A stretch of DNA of 64,000 bases from Planctomycetota bacterium (lineage in GTDB: Bacteria > Planctomycetota > UBA1135 > GCA-002686595), in NCBI GenBank assembly GCA_023150475.1, contig JAKLKU010000006.1, forward strand, positions 124,001 through 188,000, given 5' to 3'. The translations under genes were made by a program, and so were the position numbers. Under the pieces are notes generated by a model that saw only the letters and a list, made by a program, of their open reading frames with translations, was not told where the DNA came from and did no database searches. This document shows positions 53,091 to 62,575 of this stretch, in pieces. Every line of letters begins with the position of its first letter. The first letter of the stretch is position 1.

Positions 53091-53965
53091 AGCTTCTCGC
53101 AGACGAGGTAATCGGCGAGCGCGCGGCGCCAGTCCGCCATCGGACGGCCGCGCAGTCGCGCGAGTTTGGTCGAGTCGAGCACGCTGTACGCGGGACGCGC
53201 CGCTGGGCGAGGGAAGTCGCGCGTGGTGCACGGCGTGAGTTCGACGTCGGAGAGCCCGAGCCCTGCGACGATCTCGCGCGTGAGCTCGAACCAACTGCAC
53301 GAGCCTTCGCACGCCGCGTGGTAGAGCCCCGTTTCGCCGCGTGCGAGCACGTCCCAGAGCGCCGGCGCGAGCTCGAGCGTCGACGTCGGCGCGCCGACTT
53401 GGTCGTGCACGACCTTCAGTTGTTTCTTCGTGCGCGCGAACCCGGCGATCGTGCGCGGGAAGTGCTTGCCGCGCGGTCCGTAGAGCCACTGGGTGCGCAC
53501 GACCATCGTCGCGGCGGGATGCTCGGCGAGCGCGGCGAGTTCGCCGTCGCGTTTCGTCTTGCCGTAGACCGAGAGCGGGTTCTCGGGATCGCCTTCGACG
53601 TAGGGCCGAGACGCACGGCCGTCGAACACGAAGTCGGTGCTGACGACGACGAGCCTCGCCCCCACTCCCGCGCACTGACGAGCGAGCACCCGGCACGCGT
53701 CGGTGTTCGCGCGGGCCGCCTCCGCGGGTTTTTCTTCCGCGAGGTCGACCGCCGTCCACGCGGCGCCGTGGATCACGCCGTCGAACGGACCGTGCGTTCG
53801 CCAGGCCGAGTCGACGGCCGCGGCGTCGGCGAGGTCGAGCCCCGGCACGTCCAGACCGTCGCGCGCGACGAGGTCGGTGCCGAGCGCGTGGATCCCGTGC
53901 GGCACGCGCCTCAGGAGCTCGCTGCCGAGCATCCCGGCCGCGCCGGTGATCAGCACGCGTTTCAC
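53087..53965 (-). CDS. rmlD: dTDP-4-dehydrorhamnose reductase
   Basis: A 292-aa SDR that reduces dTDP-4-keto-rhamnose. It has GAAGMLGSELLRR at the N-terminus, VSTDFVFDG, and SVYGKTKRDGE with the catalytic Tyr/Lys. The C-terminal block RPAYSVLDSTKLARLRG is typical. The GTG at 53965 overlaps the stop of a 20-codon mini-ORF. Length is normal. Note that its substrate is the product of RmlC, which is not encoded in the window. Confidence 0.94.
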   Translation of the reverse strand: MKRVLITGAAGMLGSELLRRVPHGIHALGTDLVARDGLDVPGLDLADAAAVDSAWRTHGPFDGVIHGAAWTAVDLAEEKPAEAARANTDACRVLARQCAGVGARLVVVSTDFVFDGRASRPYVEGDPENPLSVYGKTKRDGELAALAEHPAATMVVRTQWLYGPRGKHFPRTIAGFARTKKQLKVVHDQVGAPTSTLELAPALWDVLARGETGLYHAACEGSCSWFELTREIVAGLGLSDVELTPCTTRDFPRPAARPAYSVLDSTKLARLRGRPMADWRRALADYLVCEKL

Positions 53966-54024
53966 GATTTCGCCGACTTCACGTTCGTCGAAGCCAGATT
54001 CGTCGAAGCCACGTTCGTCGACAT
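53962..54024 (-). CDS. 20-codon mini-ORF with STN repeats linking rmlA and rmlD
   Basis: The frame begins at an ATG that shares one base with the rmlA stop (TGATG) and ends in a TGA that shares two bases with the rmlD GTG (GTGA). The peptide is MSTNVASTNLASTNVKSAKS, essentially three repeats of STNxA/K. It is encoded by three 15-base units at 53980-54024. A role in re-initiation between the two genes, rather than as a peptide, is the simplest reading. No family is known, and chance cannot be excluded. Confidence 0.4.
   Translation of the reverse strand: MSTNVASTNLASTNVKSAKS
53980..54024 (-). repeat. three imperfect 15-bp direct repeats in rmlA-rmlD junction
   Basis: Three consecutive units of pattern cacgttcgtcgaagc on the plus strand, with 2-4 differences between them. 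They fill most of the rmlA-rmlD spacer and encode the STN repeats of the mini-ORF. Confidence 0.8.
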
Positions 54025-54773
54025 CACTTCTTCGCCGCCGGCAGTTCCATCAGGTTCGCGCCGCCGTCGGCGATCAAGCACGCCGCGCGGTGCAGCGACT
54101 CGAACGTGCCTGCATCGGTCCACCAGCCTTGCAGCACTTCGTACGTCATCGAATCGTCCTTGATGAACCAGTTGTTGACGTCGGTGATCTCGAGCTCGCC
54201 GCGGTCCGAGGGCTTCAGCGTCTTGATGATGTCGAAGACGCGCGGGTCGTACATGTAGATGCCGATCACCGCGAGGTTGGTCTTCGGTTGCTTCGGCTTC
54301 TCGACGATCGAGGCGACCTTGCCGTCCTTGAGTTCGGCGACGCCGAAACGCTCGGGATCGTGCACTTCCTTGAGCATGATCTTCGCGCCGCGCTGCTGGC
54401 GTTGGAAATCCTCCACGGCGTGCTTGATGTTGCCCTGGATGATGTTGTCGCCGAGCACGACGCAGATCTTCTCGCCGGCCGCCCAGTGCGAGGCGAGGCC
54501 GAGCGCTTCCGCGATACCGCCTTCGCCTTCCTGGTAGGTGTAGTTGAAGTGCTTCAGGCCGAAGTCCTTGCCGTTGCCGAGCAGCGACAGGAAATCGCCC
54601 GACTTGCGCCCGCCGGTGACCACCATGATGTCCTTGATGCCGGCGTTCACCAGGCACTGGATCGGGTAGTAGATCATCGGCCGGTCGTAGACCGGCAGCA
54701 GGTGCTTGTTGGTGATCTTGGTCAGCGGGTAGAGGCGCGTACCAAGGCCTCCGGCGAGGATGACACCTTTCAT
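54024..54773 (-). CDS. rmlA: glucose-1-phosphate thymidylyltransferase, short form
   Basis: A 249-aa nucleotidyltransferase that joins dTTP and glucose 1-phosphate, the first step to dTDP-sugars. Motifs: GGLGTRLYPLTKITNKHLLP (signature and catalytic Lys), VLGDNIIQGNI, VEKPKQPKTNLAVIGIYMYD and GWWTDAGTFESL. It is about 40 residues shorter than the usual 290-aa RmlA, lacking the C-terminal regulatory helices, as in the short subfamily. The ATG at 54773 gives MKGVILAGG, so the longer open frame is rejected. The stop is joined to the mini-ORF. Confidence 0.93.
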   Translation of the reverse strand: MKGVILAGGLGTRLYPLTKITNKHLLPVYDRPMIYYPIQCLVNAGIKDIMVVTGGRKSGDFLSLLGNGKDFGLKHFNYTYQEGEGGIAEALGLASHWAAGEKICVVLGDNIIQGNIKHAVEDFQRQQRGAKIMLKEVHDPERFGVAELKDGKVASIVEKPKQPKTNLAVIGIYMYDPRVFDIIKTLKPSDRGELEITDVNNWFIKDDSMTYEVLQGWWTDAGTFESLHRAACLIADGGANLMELPAAKK

Positions 54774-54930
54774 GGGGGGCGTGCTCGAAGAGAGGGTGCG
54801 GCGGGGCGAGCGGCGTGGTTTTCGGGAAGCGGAGAAGTCTACACGCCGTCCGCGCGGCGCGGCAATGAAGCGGAGCGGGCTCGGTGCGCCCGTCGCGCGA
54901 GCGCGACAGTGTGTCCCACCGGCCCGAGCG

Positions 54931-55881
<951 letters not shown>

Positions 55882-55887
55882 GGTGCG

Positions 55888-57729
55888 TTACTCGACGGTC
55901 ACGCTCTTCGCGAGATTGCGCGGCTTGTCGATGTCGCAGCCGCGCAGGAGCGCATGGTGGTACGCGAAGAGTTGCAGCGGGACGACGTTGAGCACCGGCG
56001 ACAGCCACTCGATCGTGTCCGGCACTTCGAGCGCGTCGTCGGCGAGCGCGAGGCTCTCGCGATCGGCGCCGATCGCGATCACGTGTCCGCCGCGGGCTTT
56101 CACTTGTTCGATGTTCGAGCGGACCTTGTCGGCGACCTTGCCGGGGCTGTTGATCACGACGATCGGCATGCCGGGTTCGATCAGCGCGATCGGGCCGTGC
56201 TTCATCTCCCCCGCCGCGTACCCCTCGGCGTGGACGTACGAGATCTCCTTCAGCTTCAGCGCGCCTTCGAGCGCGACCGGGAAGTTCACGCCGCGGCCGA
56301 GGAAGAAGAACCCCTTCGCCTTGAGGTGCTTCTCGGCGATGCGCTTGACCGCCGAAACGGTCGTTTCGGTGAGCAGGCCCTCGAGCCGCGGCCGCAGGCG
56401 ACGCAGTTCGTCGAGCAGCGTGCGGCCTTCTTCGACCGAGAGCACGCCGCGAGCGCGGCCGAGACGCACCGCGAGCATGAAGCCCGCGATCACTTGCGCG
56501 ACGAAGGCTTTCGTCGACGCGACGCCGATCTCCGGGCCCGCGTGCGTCAGGATCACGGCCTCGGATTCGCGGACGACGGTCGAGCCCTTGACGTTGCAGA
56601 TCGACACCGGCCGACAACCGAGTTCGCGCGCGAGCCGCATCGCCGCGAGCGTGTCCGCCGTCTCGCCCGATTGCGAAATGGCGAGCACCGCCGTGTTCGG
56701 CGTGAGCACCGGACCGCGGTAACGGAATTCCGACGCGAAATCGACGTCGACCGGGATGCGGGCCAACGTCTCGACCAGGTACTTCGTGATGTATCCGGCG
56801 TGCAGCGCCGTCCCGCATGCGACGACTTGGAGGCGTTCGAGCTGCTTCAGCCGCTCGTCTTCCCAGCCGCCGCCTTCGAAGGCGACGTCGCCTTCGATCT
56901 GCAGGACACGATCGAACGCCGTGCGCGCGAGCACGTCGGGCTGCTCGAAGATCTCCTTCAGCATGAAGTGCGGGAACCCGCGCTTCGAAGCCGCCTCTTC
57001 GTCCCAATCGATGTGCCGCACCGGTCGGTCGACGCGGGAGCCATCGACACGCGAGAGCACGAGTTTGCCCGGCGCGAGCTCCGCGACGTCGCCGTCCTCG
57101 AGGTACACGACGTCGCGAGTGTGCGGCAGGAGCGCGAGCACGTCGGACGCGCACCACGCGGCGTCCTTCGTCGCCGCGACGACGAGCGGCGGTCCCTGGC
57201 GCGCGGCGACGAGCTCGAACGTCTTGCCGACCGCCATCACGGCGATCGCGTAGTAACCGTGGACGCGCGACAGAGCGGCGCGCACGGCGTCGGCGAGCGA
57301 CTTGCCTCGCGCGAGCTCGCGGCCGACCAAGTGCGAGAGCACTTCGGTGTCGGTCTCCGACGAGAACGTGCGCCCTTCGTTCTGCAGCTCGCGGCGCAGC
57401 TCGAGGTAGTTCTCGATGATCCCGTTGTGCACGAGCGCCATGCGCCCCGAGCCGTCGGAGTGCGGGTGCGCGTTTTCGTCCGAAGGTTTGCCGTGGGTCG
57501 CCCAGCGCGTGTGCCCGATGCCGGCGGTCGCGGCCGCGAGCGCGCCGTCGGCGAGCACCGCTTCGAGTTCGGTCAAGCGCCCGACCTTGCGCCGGATCGC
57601 GACCTGCGTGCCGTCGGCGACGGCGACGCCGCAACTGTCGTAACCGCGGTACTCGAGCTTGCGCAGGCCTTCGACGAGGTCCTGTAGCACCGCGCCTTGG
57701 CGCGCGACCGCACCGACGATCCCGCACAC
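55888..57729 (-). CDS. glmS: glutamine--fructose-6-phosphate aminotransferase (isomerising)
   Basis: A 613-aa enzyme that makes glucosamine 6-phosphate for peptidoglycan, LPS and exopolysaccharide. The glutaminase domain begins MCGIVGAVARQG (Cys2) and includes GIGHTRWATHG. The two SIS isomerase domains have LAISQSGETADTLAAM and FFLGRGVNFPVALEGALKL, and the C-terminus ends in LAKSVTVE, the conserved substrate-binding tail. The GTG at 57729 is fixed by Cys2. It lies 4 bases after the UDP-xylose synthase stop, so there is no room for a glmS ribozyme. Confidence 0.97.
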   Translation of the reverse strand: MCGIVGAVARQGAVLQDLVEGLRKLEYRGYDSCGVAVADGTQVAIRRKVGRLTELEAVLADGALAAATAGIGHTRWATHGKPSDENAHPHSDGSGRMALVHNGIIENYLELRRELQNEGRTFSSETDTEVLSHLVGRELARGKSLADAVRAALSRVHGYYAIAVMAVGKTFELVAARQGPPLVVAATKDAAWCASDVLALLPHTRDVVYLEDGDVAELAPGKLVLSRVDGSRVDRPVRHIDWDEEAASKRGFPHFMLKEIFEQPDVLARTAFDRVLQIEGDVAFEGGGWEDERLKQLERLQVVACGTALHAGYITKYLVETLARIPVDVDFASEFRYRGPVLTPNTAVLAISQSGETADTLAAMRLARELGCRPVSICNVKGSTVVRESEAVILTHAGPEIGVASTKAFVAQVIAGFMLAVRLGRARGVLSVEEGRTLLDELRRLRPRLEGLLTETTVSAVKRIAEKHLKAKGFFFLGRGVNFPVALEGALKLKEISYVHAEGYAAGEMKHGPIALIEPGMPIVVINSPGKVADKVRSNIEQVKARGGHVIAIGADRESLALADDALEVPDTIEWLSPVLNVVPLQLFAYHHALLRGCDIDKPRNLAKSVTVE

Positions 57730-57733
57730 GGCG

Positions 57734-58699
57734 CTAGCCTTTCTTCTTGGGCGGGACCAAGTCGAGCCGCGAACGGAAGTACGCGAGCGTGCGTTCGAGA
57801 CCGGTCTGCAGATCGACCTTCGGCTCCCAACCGAGCACGCGGCGAGCCTTCGCGATGTCGGGCTGGCGCACCTTGGGATCGTCCTCCGGCAACGGTTTGA
57901 ACACGAGCTTCGACTTCGACCCGCAGAGCGACACGACCTTCTCCGCGAACTCGCGGATCGTCATCTCGGCCGGGTTGCCGATGTTGGTCGGGTAGACCTC
58001 GTTCGAGTGCAGCAGGCGGTAGATGCCTTCGACGAGGTCGTCGACGTAGCAGAACGAGCGCGTCTGCGAGCCGTCGCCGAAGACGGTGACGTCCTCGCCG
58101 CGCAGCGCTTGGCTCATGAACGCCGGCAGCGCACGCCCGTCGTTCAGGCGCATCCGCGGACCGTACGTGTTGAAGATGCGGATGATGCGCGTCTCGAGCT
58201 TGTGGTAGCGGTGGTACGCCATCGTCATCGCTTCGGCGAAGCGTTTCGCTTCGTCGTACACGCCGCGCGGGCCCACCGGATTGACGTTGCCCCAGTAGTC
58301 CTCGCGTTGCGGGTGGACCAACGGATCGCCGTAACACTCCGACGTCGAGGCGAGCAGGAAACGCGCGCCTTTCGAACGCGCGAGGCCGAGCGCCTTGTGC
58401 GTGCCGAGCGACCCGACCTTCAGCGTCTGGATCGGCAGCTCGAGGTAGTCGATCGGGCTCGCCGGCGACGCGAAGTGCAGCACGGCGAAGAGCTCCCCCG
58501 GAACGTGGATGAACTCGGTGACGTCCTGGTTGTAGAAGTGGAACGACGAGTTGCCGAACAGGTGCTCGATGTTGCGCAGGTCACCCGTGATCAGGTTGTC
58601 CATGCACACCACTTCGAAGCCTTCGGCGAGGAAGCGGTCGCACAGGTGACTGCCGAGGAAACCGGCACCGCCGGTGATCAGAACGCGTCGTTTGGACAT
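57734..58699 (-). CDS. UDP-glucuronate decarboxylase (UDP-xylose synthase)
   Basis: A 321-aa SDR that converts UDP-glucuronate to UDP-xylose. The family pattern is plain: [56 protein letters not shown] and [13 protein letters not shown], with [13 protein letters not shown]. These segments separate UXS from the other UDP-sugar SDRs. It ends in a Lys-rich tail (PPKKKG). It lies 22 bases after the lipoprotein gene and 4 before glmS. Its presence implies xylose, or a pentose made from it, in the envelope glycan. Confidence 0.93.
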   Translation of the reverse strand: MSKRRVLITGGAGFLGSHLCDRFLAEGFEVVCMDNLITGDLRNIEHLFGNSSFHFYNQDVTEFIHVPGELFAVLHFASPASPIDYLELPIQTLKVGSLGTHKALGLARSKGARFLLASTSECYGDPLVHPQREDYWGNVNPVGPRGVYDEAKRFAEAMTMAYHRYHKLETRIIRIFNTYGPRMRLNDGRALPAFMSQALRGEDVTVFGDGSQTRSFCYVDDLVEGIYRLLHSNEVYPTNIGNPAEMTIREFAEKVVSLCGSKSKLVFKPLPEDDPKVRQPDIAKARRVLGWEPKVDLQTGLERTLAYFRSRLDLVPPKKKG

Positions 58700-58721
58700 G
58701 GAGGAAAGTCGGCGGAGCGGC

Positions 58722-59687
58722 TCAACCGCCGCCTTCGGCCGGTGTTTCGGGAGGAGTGCCGGTCGGCGCGTCGCCTGGCGCGGCGCCGTTCGCTTGGGGC
58801 GTGTCGGACGCGGAGCCCGGCGTGCCAGTCGGCGCGGCTTCTGGCGCCGAATCTTCGGCCCCGAGATTCTTGAACGTCGCCGCTTCGCCAGCCGCGAGCG
58901 TGACGCGCACGCCGAGGCCGTCGAGGATCGCGGGCCCGCCGGCGCGCAGGCGCAACGCGTCTTGGTCTTCGTCCTTCGCGAGCGCCCCGGAGCCTTCGAC
59001 TTGGAAGCCCGGGCCCGCGAGCACGCGAGTGTCGTCGGGCGGTTCTTCGGGCGCGGTGCCGGTCGAGACCACCGGCAAGTCGACCGTCTGGCCGGGCGCG
59101 AGTTCGTAGACCGTGTCGCGATAGGAAAGCGTCACCGGCGCCTTCGCTTGGTTGCGCAGGATCAGGATGTCCGCGCGTTTGCGTTCGACGAGGTACGGTC
59201 CCGAATCGCCGAACAGGAGCGCTCCGCCGAGCAGGCGCACGTGGTCTCCGGCCTCGAGCTCGATCGTCGCGCGATCGACGTCCTGGAAGTCGAAGAGCGG
59301 CTCGCCGCGACCCGGACTGCCGATCCATCCGACCGCTTGGCCGAACAGCACCACCGACGCGCCCGACGGCCAGAGCACCTCGGCTCGGCCGCCGGCCGAA
59401 ACGATCACGCAGGCGCCGGCGGTCGCGCGGACCTTCTTGTCGAAGAACACCAGCGGGTAGCCGGCGAGCGCGCCCGCTGGACGGAACTGCACCGGGTCCG
59501 CGTGGCGGAACACCGTGGCTTCTTCCGGACCGGGCAAGTGCGGGTGCGGGTCGGGCGGCAAGTCGGCGCCGGTCGGGCCCTCCATCGGCGCGGGCCAACG
59601 CTGCGTCTTGAGCCAGAAGCAGCTCGGCGCGAGCGCCGCCGAAGCGAGCGCAGCGAGGAGCAGCCGATGACGGGACGCGACGTTCAT
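58722..59687 (-). CDS. lipoprotein of unknown function between accC and sugar genes
   Basis: A 321-aa predicted lipoprotein with signal ending ALAPSC (about residue 23). The mature N-terminus is Pro/His-rich, followed by a beta-rich region (about 65-230) with [24 protein letters not shown] and [19 protein letters not shown], which resembles a FecR- or cupin-like beta sandwich. The C-terminal 60 residues are low complexity (Ala/Pro/Gly/Thr) and may be disordered. No family can be named. Its ATG overlaps the accC stop in ATGA, so it is coupled to biotin carboxylase translation, an odd pairing. Confidence 0.7.
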   Translation of the reverse strand: MNVASRHRLLLAALASAALAPSCFWLKTQRWPAPMEGPTGADLPPDPHPHLPGPEEATVFRHADPVQFRPAGALAGYPLVFFDKKVRATAGACVIVSAGGRAEVLWPSGASVVLFGQAVGWIGSPGRGEPLFDFQDVDRATIELEAGDHVRLLGGALLFGDSGPYLVERKRADILILRNQAKAPVTLSYRDTVYELAPGQTVDLPVVSTGTAPEEPPDDTRVLAGPGFQVEGSGALAKDEDQDALRLRAGGPAILDGLGVRVTLAAGEAATFKNLGAEDSAPEAAPTGTPGSASDTPQANGAAPGDAPTGTPPETPAEGGG

Positions 59688-61060
59688 TGCGCCTCGCGCG
59701 GATGGGTCGTCGCCGGCCGGGCGCCGAAGTAGCGCTCGACGAAGCCGGTGTCGTGGTCGCCGTTCTTGAAGTCCGGGTGACCGAGGATCTTGCGGAGCAG
59801 CGGGATGGTCGTCTTCGGTCCGACGATCACGAACTCGTCGAGCGCGCGCAACATGGTGTTGATCGCGGCCTCGCGGGTCGCGCGGTGCGCCATCAGTTTC
59901 CCGATCATGGAGTCGTAGTTCGGCGGAATCCGATAGCCGCTGTAACCGTGGCTGTCGACCCGCACTCCCGGCCCCCCCGGCGGGACGAAGACGTCGATCG
60001 TGCCGGGGCAGGGTTGGAAGTCCTTGTCAGGGTCCTCCGCGTTGATGCGGCACTCGATCGCGTGGCCGCGGCAGACGACGTCCTCCTGCTTGAACGGCAG
60101 CGGCTCACCCGCCGCGACGAGGATCTGTTGGCGGATGATGTCGATGCCGGTGACGAGCTCGGTGACGCAGTGCTCGACCTGCACGCGCGCGTTGACTTCG
60201 ATGAAGTAGAAGTTGTTCTTCGAGTCGACGAGGAACTCGACGGTGCCGGCGTTGTGGTAGCCCGCGGCTTTCGCGACGCGCACCGCGGCGGCGCCCATCG
60301 CGGCCCGGGTCTCCGGCGTGATGCTCGAACTCGGCGACTCTTCGACCAGCTTCTGGTGGCGGCGCTGGATCGTGCAGTCGCGTTCGCCGAGGTGCACCAA
60401 GTGTCCGTGGCGGTCGCCGAGGATCTGCACTTCGACGTGGCGCGGGTTCTCGACGAACTTCTCGACGTAGACGGTCGAGTCGCCGAACGCCGCTTCGGCT
60501 TCGCTGCGCGCAGCGTGGAAGCCGCTGACCAAGCTCGGGTCGTTGCGGGCGATGCGCATGCCACGCCCGCCGCCGCCGGCCGCCGCCTTGATCATCACGG
60601 GATAACCGAGCTTCTGCGCGACCTTGAGCGCCGTCTGTTCGTCGGCGACCGGTCCGTCGGAGCCGGGCACGACCGGCACGTTCGCCGAGATCGCCATCGC
60701 GCGGGCGTTCGACTTGTTGCCGACGGCGTCGATCGATTTCGGATCCGGCCCGATGAAGTGGATGTTGCAGGAGTTGCAGACCTCGGCGAAGTGCGAGTTC
60801 TCCGAGAGGAATCCGTAGCCCGGGTGGATCGCGTCGACGTCGGCGATCTCCGCTGCGGAGATGATCGCCGGGATGTTGAGGTAGGACTTCGAGCCGGGCG
60901 CGGCGCCGATGCAGATCGTCTCGTCGGCTTGTCGCAGGTAGAGCGCGTCGGCGTCGGCCTGCGAATACACCGCGACGGTTTCGATGCCCATCTCGCGGCA
61001 GGTGCGGATGATGCGCTGGGCGATCTCTCCGCGGTTGGCGACCAGGATGCGGCGGAACAT
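59684..61060 (-). CDS. accC: acetyl-CoA carboxylase, biotin carboxylase subunit
   Basis: A 458-aa ATP-grasp enzyme that carboxylates biotin on AccB, first step of fatty acid synthesis. Clear motifs: [30 protein letters not shown], the glycine-rich loop [14 protein letters not shown], and the active-site [18 protein letters not shown]. Length is normal (about 450). It starts 15 bases after the accB stop and overlaps the following lipoprotein gene. Confidence 0.97.
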   Translation of the reverse strand: MFRRILVANRGEIAQRIIRTCREMGIETVAVYSQADADALYLRQADETICIGAAPGSKSYLNIPAIISAAEIADVDAIHPGYGFLSENSHFAEVCNSCNIHFIGPDPKSIDAVGNKSNARAMAISANVPVVPGSDGPVADEQTALKVAQKLGYPVMIKAAAGGGGRGMRIARNDPSLVSGFHAARSEAEAAFGDSTVYVEKFVENPRHVEVQILGDRHGHLVHLGERDCTIQRRHQKLVEESPSSSITPETRAAMGAAAVRVAKAAGYHNAGTVEFLVDSKNNFYFIEVNARVQVEHCVTELVTGIDIIRQQILVAAGEPLPFKQEDVVCRGHAIECRINAEDPDKDFQPCPGTIDVFVPPGGPGVRVDSHGYSGYRIPPNYDSMIGKLMAHRATREAAINTMLRALDEFVIVGPKTTIPLLRKILGHPDFKNGDHDTGFVERYFGARPATTHPREAQ

Positions 61061-61075
61061 CAGGTGTGCGTGCGC

Positions 61076-61570
61076 TCAGTCGGGCTTGATCAGGAACAGC
61101 GGCTGGCCGAACTCCACCGGCTCGCCGTTCTCGACCAGGATCTGGACCACTTCGCCGGACGTTTCCGCGCGGATTTCGTTCATCACCTTCATCGCTTCGA
61201 TGATGCAGACCACCGACTCCGCTTCGATGCGCGTGCCGACGCGCACGAACGGCTCGGCCTCCGGCGACGGCGCACGATAGAACGTGCCGACCATCGGGCT
61301 CGGGAAGGGCTTGCCCGCGGGCTCCTTCGGCGCGGGAACCGCCGCGTCCGCGGCCGTCGGGAGCGCGACCGGCACGCCGCCGGCGAGCGGCAGCGCCACC
61401 GGAGCGGCGGCGCCCTGGGTCACGTGCACCACCGGCGCCGCGGCCGTCGGTTGGTCGGCACCGCGCTTCAGGCGCACGCGCAGTCCGTTCTTGTCGTCGT
61501 CGACCTCGAGTTCGGTGATCTCACCGCGCTGCATCAGGGCGACCAGGCGCTGGAGCTGTTTGATGTCCAT
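61076..61570 (-). CDS. accB: acetyl-CoA carboxylase biotin carboxyl carrier protein
   Basis: A 164-aa carrier. The N-terminal dimerisation segment [20 protein letters not shown] leads into an Ala/Pro linker (about 45-85), then the biotinyl domain with [18 protein letters not shown] and the biotin-attachment motif EAMKVMNE (Lys). Both are typical. The ATG at 61570 was chosen as the usual MDIK start; the upstream open frame has no motif. It opens the long minus-strand run to 42994. Confidence 0.97.
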   Translation of the reverse strand: MDIKQLQRLVALMQRGEITELEVDDDKNGLRVRLKRGADQPTAAAPVVHVTQGAAAPVALPLAGGVPVALPTAADAAVPAPKEPAGKPFPSPMVGTFYRAPSPEAEPFVRVGTRIEAESVVCIIEAMKVMNEIRAETSGEVVQILVENGEPVEFGQPLFLIKPD

Positions 61571-61789
61571 TCGGGCGTCGGGATCGAGGGCTGGGGCCGG
61601 TTGAGCGCCGCGCGCATCCGCTGGCTCGGCGCGCCGGAAGCATAGCGATCCGTTCACGGGCTTTCGCCCCCTCCCCGCTCCCTACCGGTGCCCTACGCTC
61701 CTTCGGATCGGCGACCGCGCGCCTCGCGGAACACGGCGCGGCTCGCCGCAGCTCGGGCCGTCGCGCGACAGCAGGCCCGCCGAGCCGGC

Positions 61790-62389
61790 TCACGGCGACG
61801 GAGCGGCCGCGCGCGACGAACGCCGAGTGCGCGAGCGTCCGCGGCGGCGCCAGACGCCGGACTTGCCGCCGAGCTTCTCCGCGAGTTCGAGGCTCTCGAT
61901 GACGATGCCTTTGTCGAGCGCTTTCGTCATGTCGTAGACCGTCAACGCAGCGACGGCGACGCCGACGAGCGCCTCCATCTCGACGCCGGTCGGACCGACG
62001 CAGGCTGCGGTGCACACGATTTCGATCCGACGTTCGCCGCGCGCGTGGAACTCGACGTCGACGTGCGAGAGCGCGAGTGGATGACAGAGCGGGATCCAGT
62101 CCGACGTGCGCTTCGCCGCCAGCACCGCTGCGGCGCGGGCGACCTCGGTGATCGGGCCCTTCGGGCCTCGTCCGTCGAGCAACGCACTCACGCACGGCCT
62201 CGGGAAGCGTACGACCGCTCGCGCCGTCGCACGTCGCGCCGTCGCGGGCTTCTCCCCGACATCGACCATGCGTGAACGCGAACCGCCGCGAGCCTTGCCC
62301 GAAGAATCGCGCGCGACGTGCGAGAGCGCGCGGGGGGCGCGAGGCCGTTCCGCTCGGTTGCCGGACCTCTTCTTCGAGCGCGGTTTCAT
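61790..62389 (-). CDS. moaC: cyclic pyranopterin monophosphate synthase
   Basis: A 199-aa enzyme for the second half of the first step in molybdenum cofactor synthesis. The family core is present: MVDVGEKPATARRATA, IPLCHPLALSHVDVEF, TGVEMEALVGVAVAALTVYDM and TKALDKG, with KLGGKSG. The start is put at 62389, not at the internal ATG of MVDV, because ALSHVARDSSGKARG just before it matches the family's usual N-terminal L.H....G.A segment. The first 20 residues are Arg/Lys-rich and the C-terminus has an Arg/Ser-rich tail, both unusual. No other moa genes are nearby. Confidence 0.92.
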   Translation of the reverse strand: MKPRSKKRSGNRAERPRAPRALSHVARDSSGKARGGSRSRMVDVGEKPATARRATARAVVRFPRPCVSALLDGRGPKGPITEVARAAAVLAAKRTSDWIPLCHPLALSHVDVEFHARGERRIEIVCTAACVGPTGVEMEALVGVAVAALTVYDMTKALDKGIVIESLELAEKLGGKSGVWRRRGRSRTRRSSRAAAPSP

Positions 62390-62493
62390 CGGGAGCAGCG
62401 AAGCAAGTTTTTCGTTCCCGGCGAAGCGCGGCGGGACCTGGAGCCTAGATTACGCCTCCGCCTCCTCGCGCGCGACGCGGACGCTCGTCGATA

Positions 62494-62550
62494 CCCCGGC
62501 CGCTCGCCGGGGCGGCGAACTCCCGGCCGGTCGCCGGGGCGGAACCCCGG
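62494..62550. promoter_or_regulatory. cluster of GC hairpins in divergent moaC / S41 region
   Basis: Three stems: CCCCGGC/GCCGGGG (62494-62512), CCCGGC/GCCGGG (62522-62538), CCGGGG/CCCCGG (62534-62550). The last two share bases and exclude each other. They lie in the likely leader of the S41 protease gene and upstream of moaC, so a role in either transcript is possible. Confidence 0.45.
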
Positions 62551-62575
62551 AGCCGACTTCTCCTCTACGAGCCAC

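Noticed and set aside
57728..57734. glmS ribozyme
   Set aside because: Only four bases separate glmS from the preceding gene, so the leader needed for the ribozyme does not exist.
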